Part shown: piece after piece, positions 9,135-16,913 of the stretch
How positions within the stretch are numbered: position 1 is the first letter of the stretch
Layout: each line of letters opens with the position of its first letter
Source of the DNA: Pseudodesulfovibrio cashew
GTDB lineage: Bacteria; Desulfobacterota; Desulfovibrionia; Desulfovibrionales; Desulfovibrionaceae
Length of the DNA: 64,000 nt
NCBI RefSeq assembly: GCF_009762795.1
Contig: NZ_CP046400.1
Coordinates: 1,093,501 to 1,157,500 of the forward strand
Reading direction: 5' to 3'
The notes under the pieces: generated by a model
Seen by the model: only the letters and a program-made list of their open reading frames with translations
The model's database searches: none
What the model was told of the DNA's origin: nothing
Translations under genes and position numbers: made by a program

Positions 9135-10064
9135 CTAGTGACCTCCGGCGTAAGCGAGCAGCACGTCGGGCGTGAGCAGCAGGTTGAGCAGCATCTTGAC
9201 CATGACGGCGAGCACCAGGGTGGCCAGCAGGATCTTGAGTTGCTCGCCCTTGAGCTTGCGGCTGATCCGGGTGCCGAACTGGGCTCCGAGGGTGGAGCCG
9301 AGCAGCAGCAGGACGGCCAGCACGAAGTCCACGGTGTGGTTGGTGTACGACTGCAGGATGGTCACGTTGATGCAGGTGAACAGGATCTGGAAGAGGCTGG
9401 TGCCGACGACCACGTGCATGGGCATGCGCAGCAGGTAGACCATGATCGGGACCATGATGAAGCCGCCGCCGACGCCCATGATGGCCGCCAGGACGCCCAC
9501 CAGGACGCCCAGCACCAGGGGCATGAGCACGGACAGGCGTACGCCGGACTTGGTGAACTCCATCTGGAAGGGGAGGCTCTCCAGCATGCTGGTGTAGCGG
9601 GATTTCTTCTTGGGGGGAGCCTGGGTGTCGGCCTCCGGGGCCTTCTTGCGCATGCTCTGCAGGCTCTCGATGAACATGTAGGAACCCACGCCGCCGAGCA
9701 TCAGCACGTAGGTGATGTTGATCAGGAAGTCGGCGTTGCCCATGGCCCTGAGGACCTTGATCACCTGGACGCCGCCAAAGCCGCCGAGCACGCCGCCGAT
9801 GAGGAGCAGGAAGCCCATCTTGAAGTCCACGTTACCCAGCCTGTAGTGGGCCAGGCAGCCCGAGGTGGACGCCCCGACGATCTGGTTCGAGTCGGAAGCG
9901 GCGGCCACGGTCGGCGGTATGCCGAACATGATCAGCAGCGGGGTCATCAGAAATCCTCCACCGACACCGAAAATGCCGGAAAGCAGGCCGACAAACCCTC
10001 CCAAGGCGAACACGAGGAACACGTTCACGCTGTTCCCGGCGATGGGAAGATACATATGAAACAT
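9135..10064 (-). CDS. TauE/SafE family sulfite/organosulfonate exporter-like permease
   Basis: 309 residues, with two half-repeats of hydrophobic segments. Each begins with the family motif: GLLSGIFGVGGGFLMTPLLIMFGIP in the first half and GVLAAIMGVGGGFIMVPIMVYLLRMP in the second. A charged cytoplasmic loop at about 142-170 separates them. Family members export sulfite, sulfoacetate or other small anions, or import metals; the substrate is not visible. It is the second gene of the operon and is paired with the TIGR02186 gene. In a sulfate reducer an anion of sulfur metabolism is plausible, but this is inference. Confidence 0.93.
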   Translation of the reverse strand: MFHMYLPIAGNSVNVFLVFALGGFVGLLSGIFGVGGGFLMTPLLIMFGIPPTVAAASDSNQIVGASTSGCLAHYRLGNVDFKMGFLLLIGGVLGGFGGVQVIKVLRAMGNADFLINITYVLMLGGVGSYMFIESLQSMRKKAPEADTQAPPKKKSRYTSMLESLPFQMEFTKSGVRLSVLMPLVLGVLVGVLAAIMGVGGGFIMVPIMVYLLRMPMHVVVGTSLFQILFTCINVTILQSYTNHTVDFVLAVLLLLGSTLGAQFGTRISRKLKGEQLKILLATLVLAVMVKMLLNLLLTPDVLLAYAGGH

Positions 10065-10201
10065 TAAGGAACTCCTCTACGGTTTGAATTGCACTCCAAC
10101 GGTCCCTTTCCGGCCGTCCGTCCCCGTCCTTCCGGTGCCGAACCGTTCCTCTTGCCGTTATCCGCGCCCCCCCGCATCGCTTCGCAGGACCAGGCGCCTT
10201 T

Positions 10202-10633
10202 TCATTTCCTTTTGCTGTGAGCGGAAACCTTCTGGACCACCTCCACCTCGCAGTGGGTGGTGGTGTTCACCGCGTCGATGACCTTCATCAATTTGGCGTA
10301 GGCGTCGGGTCGACGGCCCTCCGGGTGGCCGATGAACATCTTGGAGATGGCGTTTTCCCGTATGAATTTAGGGACTTCCTCCTCCATCCTGCCTCGCGTG
10401 ACGTAGTAATTGATGTGCGCCGAATCGGAGTGATCCTCGGCAAGGACGGATTCGAGCCGCTTTTCCGGTGAGCCGATCCACTGGCCGGAGTCCCCGCACA
10501 GGTCGGAGTACTCCTCGTCGACGACCATCAGAATGGAGACCCGCGCGTCGATGCGGTGGGTCAGGCCCATGGCGTAGTAGGCCAGCCACAGGCTGGACTC
10601 GGATTTTTCCACGACAATCAATACGTTCTTCAT
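10202..10633 (-). CDS. Small universal stress protein, first gene of the sigma-54 operon
   Basis: 143 residues from ATG 10633. It begins MKNVLIVVEKSESSLWLAYYAMGL and has the Usp half RENAISKMFIGHPEGRRPDAYAKLMKVIDAVN. The typical G-2x-G-9x-G(S/T) ATP loop is absent. The open frame reaches 10654, but the sigma-54 promoter at 10658-10673 predicts transcription from about 10647. The downstream ATG with its GAGGAAGC ribosome-binding site must therefore be the start. A 137-base spacer with no visible signal separates it from the permease gene. Confidence 0.88.
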   Translation of the reverse strand: MKNVLIVVEKSESSLWLAYYAMGLTHRIDARVSILMVVDEEYSDLCGDSGQWIGSPEKRLESVLAEDHSDSAHINYYVTRGRMEEEVPKFIRENAISKMFIGHPEGRRPDAYAKLMKVIDAVNTTTHCEVEVVQKVSAHSKRK

Positions 10634-10657
10634 GCTTCCTCTCGTTGCCGCCATAAG

Positions 10658-10673
10658 AGCAAAGCCGGTGCCA
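10658..10673 (-). promoter_or_regulatory. Sigma-54 (RpoN) promoter of the usp-tauE-PEP operon
   Basis: On the minus strand the sequence is TGGCAC-CGGCT-TTGCT, which matches the -24/-12 consensus TGGCAC-N5-TTGCW with correct GG/GC spacing. The predicted start of transcription is about 10647, only 14 bases before the ATG of the small usp gene. An NtrC-type activator is encoded about 450 bases upstream on the same strand. Confidence 0.88.
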
Positions 10674-10767
10674 ACCCGTCCGAAGGGGGAAAAGCGGCTA
10701 ACTAACCAGAACTATTGAATGTCTGTCTTTCTATGGTGGGGTGATCCGCTCAATTCACTCGAAATCG

Positions 10768-10783
10768 TGTTCCATAATGAACA
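10768..10783. promoter_or_regulatory. Activator-site candidate A (inverted repeat)
   Basis: TGTTCCATAATGAACA, with 5-base arms TGTTC/GAACA. The 12-base core (TTCATTATGGAA on the other strand) is found again at 10918-10929. It lies about 120 bases upstream of the predicted sigma-54 transcription start, a usual distance for an enhancer-binding protein. Confidence 0.7.
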
Positions 10784-10874
10784 GCTATCGACTGATTCGC
10801 TCGTGTCGGCACGAAGGCCGGTGCCCAGACAGTAATACTTTCATAACTATCTGTTTTATTGAAATAAGTGCTAA

Positions 10875-10896
10875 AATACACTGGAAGTAGTGTATT
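10875..10896. promoter_or_regulatory. Perfect 8-base inverted repeat
   Basis: AATACACT and AGTGTATT are separated by six bases. The sequence differs from the three TTCATTATGGAA-like sites around it, so it may bind another regulator or simply form a hairpin. Confidence 0.5.
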
Positions 10897-10914
10897 CGGT
10901 ATAAGCCGTTTGCG

Positions 10915-10930
10915 TGTTTCATTATGGAAA
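10915..10930. promoter_or_regulatory. Activator-site candidate B
   Basis: TGTTTCATTATGGAAA contains the core TTCATTATGGAA, identical to the reverse complement of the core of site A. It is about 270 bases upstream of the predicted sigma-54 transcription start. Confidence 0.65.
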
Positions 10931-10976
10931 AAACGCTTTTTCCGAATCGGCCCGACGGACCAAAAGCTGAAAATCG

Positions 10977-10992
10977 TGTTTCAAAATGAACA
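10977..10992. promoter_or_regulatory. Activator-site candidate C
   Basis: TGTTTCAAAATGAACA is flanked by the same bases as site A (AATCGTG before, GC after), so the two are imperfect direct repeats of about 23 bases. It is about 330 bases upstream of the predicted start, just after the hairpin that follows the regulator gene. Confidence 0.65.
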
Positions 10993-11027
10993 GCCCGGCG
11001 CGGGCCGTTGTCGGGCACGCGCCGGGC
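10993..11027 (-). terminator. Hairpin after the two-component operon, candidate terminator
   Basis: The arms GCCCGGCGCG and CGCGCCGGGC pair over 10 bases. On the minus strand the hairpin is followed only by a weak T-rich tail (TGTTCATTTTG). On the plus strand T8 follows, but 8 bases away from the stem. It most likely ends the kinase/regulator transcript before the usp promoter region. Confidence 0.5.
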
Positions 11028-11111
11028 AGGCATAATTTTTTTTGAAGGAGGGGAAGAGAAAGGGGTGATGGACCGAGAAATGACGCGGGCCGAGGGGGCG
11101 TTCGCCGGGCG

Positions 11112-12467
11112 CTAGTCCTCGTCCGCCTTCAGTCCGAATTTCTTGATCCTGCGCCACAGGGTGGTCCGGGGGATGCCCAGGATGCTGCTGCTCAGCCCCT
11201 TGTTGTAGCCGGTGGCCTCCAGGACGCGCTGGATGTGCCGCCGCTCCACCTCTTCCAGGGGGAGCAGACCAGGGGTGCCGAGGCTGCTGAAGGAGAGGTT
11301 GAGCAGGTCCTGGGGAAGCTCGCGGATACCCACGGTTTCCCCGTCGGTCAGGGCCACGGCGCGCTGCACGATGTTCTCCAGCTCGCGCACGTTACCCGGG
11401 TAGTTGTACTGGACCAGGATGTCCATGGCCTCGGGCGAGATGGAGCGGACGCCCTTGCCGAAGCGGGTGTTGAAGATCTCCAGGAAGTGGTTGGCCAGCA
11501 GCGGGATGTCTTCCTTTCGCTCGGCCAGGGGCGGCAGGTAAATTCTGACCACGTTCAGGCGGTAGAACAGGTCCTCGCGGAACTCGCCAGCAAGCATGGC
11601 CTCCTCCAGGTCCCGGTTGGTGGCGGCGATGATGCGGATGTCCAGGTCGATGGGCTGGGTGCCGCCCACGCGCATGATGCGCCGCTCCTGGATCACGTGC
11701 AGCAGCTTGACCTGCATGTTCAGCGGCATCTCGCCGATCTCGTCCAGGAAGACCGTGCCGCCGTTGGCGGATTCCAGCAGGCCGATCTTGGTGGCCGTGG
11801 CCCCGGTAAAGGCACCCTTCTCGTGCCCGAAGAGCTCGCTGGAGATGAGCTCCTCGGTGAACCCGCCGCAGTTGAACGACACGAAGGTCTTGTCCTTGCG
11901 GGGGCTGAGATCGTGGATGGCCTTGGCCGCCCGCTCCTTTCCGGTGCCGGTATCGGCCTGGAGCAGCACGTTGCAGTTGACCCCGGCCACCTTGCGGATC
12001 ATGGCGAAGACCTCGAGCATGGCCGGGCTGGAACCCAGGAAATCCTTGCGCGGGGCCTTTTCCAGGGCCTCCCGCAGGCGGCGGTTTTCCGAGCGCAGCG
12101 CGATCTTCTCCTGGGCCTCGCGGACAATGGTCTTGATCTCCTGCAGACGGAAGGGCTTGACCACGTAGTTGGATGCCCCCTTGGCCGTGGCCTCCACAGC
12201 CGAGGGAATGCTGGCGTTTCCGGTGATGATCACGGCCTCGACATTGTCGAACCCGGTCTTGACCGCCTCCAGGATGTCCAGGCCGTCCATGTCGGGCAGC
12301 TTGAGATCGATGAAGACGAGCTGGAACGGGTCCTCGGCCATGCGCGCCAGGAAATTGTGCCCCGACGAGAAGGTCTCCACCTCGAAGCCGAGTTTTTCCA
12401 CTGCCCGGGCCACAAGCCGCCTGGCCTGGACCTCGTCGTCTATGACCGCCGCGCGATTGGTTTGCAT
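11112..12467 (-). CDS. NtrC-family sigma-54-dependent response regulator
   Basis: 451 residues. The receiver domain (1-120) has D10/D11, phosphoacceptor D54 and K104. The AAA+ domain (about 143-380) has a Walker A variant ADTGTGKE at 171-178, GAFTGA at 218-223 (contact with sigma-54), Walker B VFLDEIGE and an arginine-finger region FREDLFYRL. The C-terminal Fis-type HTH covers about 408-445. It activates sigma-54 promoters by ATP hydrolysis. Its start overlaps the stop of the kinase gene (TGATG), so the two are translationally coupled. The sigma-54 promoter at 10658 and its repeats are the obvious target. Confidence 0.95.
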   Translation of the reverse strand: MQTNRAAVIDDEVQARRLVARAVEKLGFEVETFSSGHNFLARMAEDPFQLVFIDLKLPDMDGLDILEAVKTGFDNVEAVIITGNASIPSAVEATAKGASNYVVKPFRLQEIKTIVREAQEKIALRSENRRLREALEKAPRKDFLGSSPAMLEVFAMIRKVAGVNCNVLLQADTGTGKERAAKAIHDLSPRKDKTFVSFNCGGFTEELISSELFGHEKGAFTGATATKIGLLESANGGTVFLDEIGEMPLNMQVKLLHVIQERRIMRVGGTQPIDLDIRIIAATNRDLEEAMLAGEFREDLFYRLNVVRIYLPPLAERKEDIPLLANHFLEIFNTRFGKGVRSISPEAMDILVQYNYPGNVRELENIVQRAVALTDGETVGIRELPQDLLNLSFSSLGTPGLLPLEEVERRHIQRVLEATGYNKGLSSSILGIPRTTLWRRIKKFGLKADED

Positions 12468-13867
12468 CAGGCCTCCTCCCCTTCCGCCAGCAGCGGCAGG
12501 CGGACGGTGAACGTGGCGCCCTCGCCCGGCTCGCTGTCGGCGTCGATGGACCCGCCGTGCTTCTTGATGATGCCGTAGATGATGGAGAGCCCCAGGCCGG
12601 TGCCCTGCCCCACGGGCTTGGTGGTGAAGAAGGGATCGAAGATGCGGCTCAGGGTCTCCCGGTCCATGCCGCAGCCGTTGTCGGCCACGTCCACCCGGAG
12701 CATACCCCCGTCCTCGCGGGCCGAGATGCGCAGGGTCCCGCCCTGCTTCATGGCCTGGTCGGCATTGAGGAACAGATTGATGAAAACCTGCTGGAGATAG
12801 TGAAGATCGCCCCTGATGGCGGGCAGTCCGTCCGGGATGTCCACCTCCACGCCGACATGGTTCAGGGCCAGTTGATTGCCCACCAGCTTGAGTGTCTGGC
12901 TGATGACCGTGGCAATGTCCAGCCGGGACAGGCTGCGCTGCTCCTCGCGGGAGAAGTCGAGCAGGTTGCGGACAACCCCGCTGGCGCGGCCCGTCTCGTT
13001 GATGATGTCGGTCAGCAGCTCCCGGATCTCTTCCTTGGGCAGGTCGTCCAGCTCCTCCAGAAGGGTGTCTGCCGTCAGGGAGACATTGTTCAGGGGGTTG
13101 TTCAGCTCATGGGCGATGCCCGAGGTCAGGGTGCCGATGGACACCAGCTTGCGGGCCTCGATGAGCTGTTCCTGGCGCGTGTCCAGTTCGCCGGCCATAT
13201 TCCGGAAGGCAGAGCGCATCAGCAGGGAGATGGGGTCTTCGCTGCTGATCTGCTGCACGGCGGCGTAGTCGCCCTTGGCCACGCCCTCGGCAGCCCGCTG
13301 GACGTACTTCAGCCGGTCCAGGACCTTCCTGGCCTGCCAGATGTAGACGATGGTGCCCAGAGCCAGCAGCAACGCCATGACCGCCAGGGGCAGAAACAGG
13401 ATGCGGTTCAGGGCGGTGTGGATGCGAAGCTTCTTCTGCCGGAGCAGGTCCTGGGCAAACTCCACCAGCCAGGTCCCTTTCCGCCGGGTGGCGGTGGCCA
13501 CGGTCTTGTCGCCGTGCGCCAGGGAGTTGAGCAGCGTACGGTATTCCCTGATGTTGGCCCGCAGGGAGCCGTAGGCCTCGTTGCCCACGATCTCGACGAT
13601 CTTGGGCTGGAGCAGGTTGGCCGTTTTTTCGGCCCGGTCAAGATAGACCTGGGCCTCCTTGAGGCTGCCCGGCTCAGGGTAGAACATGAAGTTCTTTTCA
13701 TACCGGCGCGTTTCCAGGATGTCCGACAACACGTCGTGGAATTCGTCAATGATCGTCAGCCGCTCGCGGAAGGCGGCGATGTTCCACCAGTACATGCCCA
13801 TGTTCAGGGACATGAACACGACATAGGCGATGAAGAGCAGAAAGACTTTGATTTTGAGTGCGCGCAT
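12467..13867 (-). CDS. Membrane histidine kinase, partner of the NtrC-type regulator
   Basis: 466 residues from ATG 13867; the open frame extends to 13915, but the membrane segment begins right after MRALKIKV. It has TM1 at about 4-26, a periplasmic helical sensor region of about 130 residues, TM2 at about 156-178, a HAMP-like linker, the H-box GIAHELNNPLNN with H253, and the N, G1 and G2 boxes (NLFLNADQAM, VADNGCGM, GQGTGLGLSI). The sensor looks like an all-helical bundle, as in chemoreceptors; its ligand is unknown. It is co-transcribed with the regulator that follows. Confidence 0.94.
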   Translation of the reverse strand: MRALKIKVFLLFIAYVVFMSLNMGMYWWNIAAFRERLTIIDEFHDVLSDILETRRYEKNFMFYPEPGSLKEAQVYLDRAEKTANLLQPKIVEIVGNEAYGSLRANIREYRTLLNSLAHGDKTVATATRRKGTWLVEFAQDLLRQKKLRIHTALNRILFLPLAVMALLLALGTIVYIWQARKVLDRLKYVQRAAEGVAKGDYAAVQQISSEDPISLLMRSAFRNMAGELDTRQEQLIEARKLVSIGTLTSGIAHELNNPLNNVSLTADTLLEELDDLPKEEIRELLTDIINETGRASGVVRNLLDFSREEQRSLSRLDIATVISQTLKLVGNQLALNHVGVEVDIPDGLPAIRGDLHYLQQVFINLFLNADQAMKQGGTLRISAREDGGMLRVDVADNGCGMDRETLSRIFDPFFTTKPVGQGTGLGLSIIYGIIKKHGGSIDADSEPGEGATFTVRLPLLAEGEEA

Positions 13868-13908
13868 GCAGGCTCCGGCTTTGCGGGCCACACCGATAGG
13901 AACGCCTC

Positions 13909-13923
13909 CGTTCACATTGAACG
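13909..13923. promoter_or_regulatory. Inverted repeat upstream of the kinase gene
   Basis: CGTTCACATTGAACG, a 6-base arm palindrome with a 3-base spacer, 42 bases before the kinase ATG. It shares 10 of 14 positions with the reverse strand of activator site C, so it may be a weak site for the same regulator (autoregulation). No sigma-54 promoter is seen beside it. Confidence 0.4.
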
Positions 13924-14143
13924 AAGACCCCCCTCAGGACCCGGCCCATACTTTCGCCCCAAACGGCAGTAAAAATCAACTCATGCGCTGTCGGGCCGGG
14001 AAACCGGCCGGGCAGATGCTGTACAACGCCCTTCCGGCCCTGTATGAAAAGCGCGGCCCTGCGCGATTTCGAGCGGTGGATCTCGCGAAGTCCCGGCCCA
14101 CTCTCTCGGGAGAACACAAGAACTCCAACAAACACCAACAACC

Positions 14144-14680
14144 ATGCACGTCCTGCTCATCGACAACAACGACAGCTTCACGCGCAACCTGGAGCACCTG
14201 CTGGCCACGTCCATCACCGGCGCGGTGATCTCGGTGGAGCCATATGCGCGGCTCGCCGAGCTGGACCTGTCCACTGCGGATCTGATCGTTATTTCGCCGG
14301 GACCGGGCGCGCCGGAAGAGTATCCGGGCTACGGCAGGGTGTTCGAAAGCGGCGTGCCGGTGCTGGGCGTGTGCCTCGGCATGCAGATCCTCAACGAACA
14401 CTTCGGCGGAGAAACGGGCCGCCTTCCCGGCTGCGTGCACGGACAAACCGACACCATTGTCTGGCAGGGGCGCGAGGCTTGTGTGGCGCGCTATCATTCC
14501 CTCTGCGCCACGCGGGTGGGGGACGACCTGGACGTGTTGGCGCGCAACGTGGCGGGCGTGGTCATGGCCCTCGGTTCACAACAACGGCGGGTGCTCGGAT
14601 TCCAGTTCCACCCGGAGTCCTTTCTGACCGATGACGGAGGAGCGTTCCTTGCCGACGCATGCGCATACCTTTCCCTGTAG
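14144..14680 (+). CDS. pabA: Glutamine amidotransferase subunit of aminodeoxychorismate (or anthranilate) synthase
   Basis: 178 residues, a class I glutamine amidotransferase. The nucleophile is C77 in GVCLGMQ, and H156/E158 (FHPES) complete the triad. LIDNNDSFTRNL at the N-terminus and SPGPGAPEE are family motifs. It supplies ammonia to the chorismate-binding partner encoded next. PabA and TrpG cannot be told apart by sequence alone. The neighbouring pabC-type lyase, and no trp genes in this neighbourhood, favour folate (p-aminobenzoate) synthesis. It overlaps the next gene by about 50 bases. Confidence 0.9.
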   Translation: MHVLLIDNNDSFTRNLEHLLATSITGAVISVEPYARLAELDLSTADLIVISPGPGAPEEYPGYGRVFESGVPVLGVCLGMQILNEHFGGETGRLPGCVHGQTDTIVWQGREACVARYHSLCATRVGDDLDVLARNVAGVVMALGSQQRRVLGFQFHPESFLTDDGGAFLADACAYLSL

Positions 14681-15926
14681 CCGCGCCGGGTTCGACGCCC
14701 TGGCCGGACGGCTGGCGCGGAGTGGAGGCGCGGACTTCATCCTGTCCTCGCCGGGGTATCCGGCCCAGACCGAGTCGGTCATCGGCGTGGAGCCCGTGGC
14801 CGAGCTGCGGTTCACCCCGTCCACCACGCCGGAGGAGATAAAGCGGTTCTGCTTCGGCTCCCCCGGCCTGAGCCTGGGGTTTGTCAGCTACACCTACGGC
14901 ATGCTGCTGCGCGGTGTCGCGTCCGCCAAGCCGCTGGACTTCCCCCTCGGCCACCTGAAGAAATTCCGAGCCGTGGCCGAGTTCGATCCCGAAGCAGGAG
15001 CCGTGGTCCATACGGAGGACCCGGCTCTGGTCAGGCGCATCGGGCTGCTGCTGGAGGTCGGAGAAGAATCGACGCCGCCGGTGACGCTGCCCAAGGGCGA
15101 CTTTACCGCGTCGCTGGACCGGGCGGGGTACGAGGCCGGAGTGAGCGAGGCCCTGGAGCGCATCCGCTCTGGCCACACCTACCAGCTCAACCTGTCCGCG
15201 AAATTTTCGAGGCATTGGCCGGACCTCGACCCCCTGGCCCTGTTCATGGCCCTGCGCCGGGATCACCCCGCGCCGTTTTACGCCTGGCTGGAGTCCGGTC
15301 CGCACCGGGTGCTCTCCACCTCACCCGAGCGTTTTCTGCGCGTGGCTGACGGAGAGGTGCTCTCCCAACCCATCAAGGGCACGCTCAAGGTGGAACCCGA
15401 CGCGGGAGAATACGAACCCGGCCAGGAAGAGCGGCTGACCGGGTCCGCCAAAGAGAGCGCCGAGCTGTCCATGATCGTGGACCTGATCCGCAACGACATC
15501 TCCACCAATTGCGACTACGGCTCGGTGCGAGTGGAAAACCACAAGTCCGTATTCCAGGTGGACAACCTGTTGCAGATGTACGCGAACGTACGCGGCACCC
15601 TGCGCCAGGATCGCGACTGCCTCGACCTCTTCCTGGACGCCTTTCCCGGCGGGTCCGTCACCGGCTGTCCCAAGCACAGTTCCATGGAGATCATCGAGGC
15701 GCTGGAGCCCCACTCGCGCGGCGTCTACTGCGGCTCGGCGGTGGTCATCCGCGACGAGCGGAACATGGATTCGTCCATCGCCATCCGCACCGCCACCTGG
15801 GACGCGGCCTCGGGCGGGTTCGCGGTCTACGGGGGGAGCGGTATCGTGGTGGACTCTGACCCGGCAAAAGAGTATCGGGAAACCATCGCAAAACTGGAAA
15901 AATTCTTCGCCCTGGGAGGCGCATGA
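14631..15926 (+). CDS. pabB: Chorismate-binding subunit, aminodeoxychorismate synthase component I
   Basis: 431 residues; the C-terminal 260 form the chorismate-binding domain (SAKESAELSMIVDLIRND, FPGGSVTGCPK, YCGSAVVI, GSGIVVDSDPAKEYRE). It makes 4-amino-4-deoxychorismate from chorismate and ammonia. A GGAGGAGC ribosome-binding site at 14637-14644 lies inside the frame and points to TTG 14649 as a possible true start, which would cut the overlap with pabA to 32 bases. The stop overlaps the next start by 4 bases (ATGA). Anthranilate synthase component I is the alternative. Confidence 0.9.
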   Translation: MTEERSLPTHAHTFPCSRAGFDALAGRLARSGGADFILSSPGYPAQTESVIGVEPVAELRFTPSTTPEEIKRFCFGSPGLSLGFVSYTYGMLLRGVASAKPLDFPLGHLKKFRAVAEFDPEAGAVVHTEDPALVRRIGLLLEVGEESTPPVTLPKGDFTASLDRAGYEAGVSEALERIRSGHTYQLNLSAKFSRHWPDLDPLALFMALRRDHPAPFYAWLESGPHRVLSTSPERFLRVADGEVLSQPIKGTLKVEPDAGEYEPGQEERLTGSAKESAELSMIVDLIRNDISTNCDYGSVRVENHKSVFQVDNLLQMYANVRGTLRQDRDCLDLFLDAFPGGSVTGCPKHSSMEIIEALEPHSRGVYCGSAVVIRDERNMDSSIAIRTATWDAASGGFAVYGGSGIVVDSDPAKEYRETIAKLEKFFALGGA

Positions 15927-16687
15927 TCTATTACTACGCCGGGAAACTCAGGGAAGGCGCTTTCCCCATTGATCCCGCCGCGCCAGGCTTCCGCTATGGC
16001 GCGGGTTTCTTCGAGACCATCTGTTACAACGGCTCCGTTCTCTGCCATCTGGACCGCCACCTGGACCGGCTGTTCCATGCTCTGCGCGACCATGCCGTGC
16101 CGCACCGGAGCATCGACTTCGAGGCTGCCATCCTCCGGGTGCTGGCCGAAAACGGGCTGTCCGAGAGCTTTGCCCGGGTAAACATCGTCTACCCCATGCG
16201 CGAACCGGAGGCGCGCCCCGTGGTCATGGCCGCCCCCTTCGAGCCGGCGCCCCACAAGGCCTACCGCCTGTGTGTCTGCTCGGACCGCCACGTCTCCGCG
16301 CTCAACGCCTACAAGACCACCAGCTACATGTTTTTCCACCTCGCCCGGCGGCAGGCCCAGGCCATTGGGTTTGACGACGCCGTGCTGCTCGACCTCAATG
16401 ACAACCTGCTCGAAAGTTCCACCGGTGCCATCCTCTTGAAAAGACAGGGTGAATACTTCGAGATGGACTCGCCCTACAAGCTGCCGTCCACCGCCCTGGC
16501 CCTGGCCGGGGAAGTCCTCGACGTGGTCCCCGCCACCGTCCCGCTCGGTGATCTCGGGCAGTACCGGCACGCGTATCTGCTCAATTCGCTCATCGGCATG
16601 CGGCCCATCGTTTCCATCGGGGAGAACGCCTTCATCCCGGATGAGGGGCCTTGCCAGAAGGTTACCGACGTCGTTCTGGAGCGGTAA
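15923..16687 (+). CDS. pabC: Aminodeoxychorismate lyase / class IV aminotransferase
   Basis: 254 residues, fold-type IV PLP enzyme. K131 in NAYKTTSYM is the likely PLP lysine, and the segment DLNDNLLESSTGAILL contains the conserved Glu and phosphate-binding turn. Next to pabA and pabB, the likely reaction is 4-amino-4-deoxychorismate to p-aminobenzoate plus pyruvate, completing the PABA branch of folate synthesis. A D-amino-acid or branched-chain transaminase is the fallback reading. The start overlaps the pabB stop (ATGA), which indicates coupled translation. Confidence 0.87.
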   Translation: MIYYYAGKLREGAFPIDPAAPGFRYGAGFFETICYNGSVLCHLDRHLDRLFHALRDHAVPHRSIDFEAAILRVLAENGLSESFARVNIVYPMREPEARPVVMAAPFEPAPHKAYRLCVCSDRHVSALNAYKTTSYMFFHLARRQAQAIGFDDAVLLDLNDNLLESSTGAILLKRQGEYFEMDSPYKLPSTALALAGEVLDVVPATVPLGDLGQYRHAYLLNSLIGMRPIVSIGENAFIPDEGPCQKVTDVVLER

Positions 16688-16691
16688 GGGG

Positions 16692-16913
16692 GCGCCTGCG
16701 GCGCGGCCTGAGAGTCAGCGGCGGGGCCTGCGGCCCCTCGCTTCCAGGTCCGCGCCTGTGGCGCGGAAGAGCCGTTGTTGGAGCGTTCCGCTCCTCCCCC
16801 TCCGGGAATCGCGCTTGCAGCGCGTGGAGAGCCGGATTTGGGGCTATGCCCCAAATACCCTCCATGCCCTGCCGGGCGGGCCTACTTTCTTTGGCGGCGC
16901 CCAAAGAAAGTAG
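16692..16913. repeat. Array of eight small hairpins at about 29-base intervals
   Basis: Successive hairpins, each with a perfect stem and short loop: GCGCC-TGC-GGCGC (centre about 16698), GGGGCC-TGC-GGCCCC (16730), CCGCGCC-TGT-GGCGCGG (16758), GGAGCG-TTC-CGCTCC (16787), CGCGCT-TGC-AGCGCG (16817), ATTTGGGGC-TAT-GCCCCAAAT (16846), GCCC-TGCC-GGGC (16872), and a 13-base stem starting CTACTTTCTTTGG (16898). Stem sequences differ, but the spacing is near constant. Confidence 0.85.

Larger units (their letters stand above)
10674..11111. other. Gene-free regulatory spacer between regulator and target operon
   Basis: No protein-coding frame is convincing here. The stretch is clearly AT-richer than its neighbours. 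It holds the three related inverted repeats, the separate 8-base inverted repeat and a GC-rich hairpin, all described in their own entries. A sigma-54 promoter borders it at 10658-10673. Confidence 0.8.

Noticed and set aside
10993-11043. Terminator of a plus-strand small RNA
   Set aside because: The T8 tract is 8 bases away from the stem and no plus-strand promoter was found; a minus-strand hairpin after the regulator gene is simpler.
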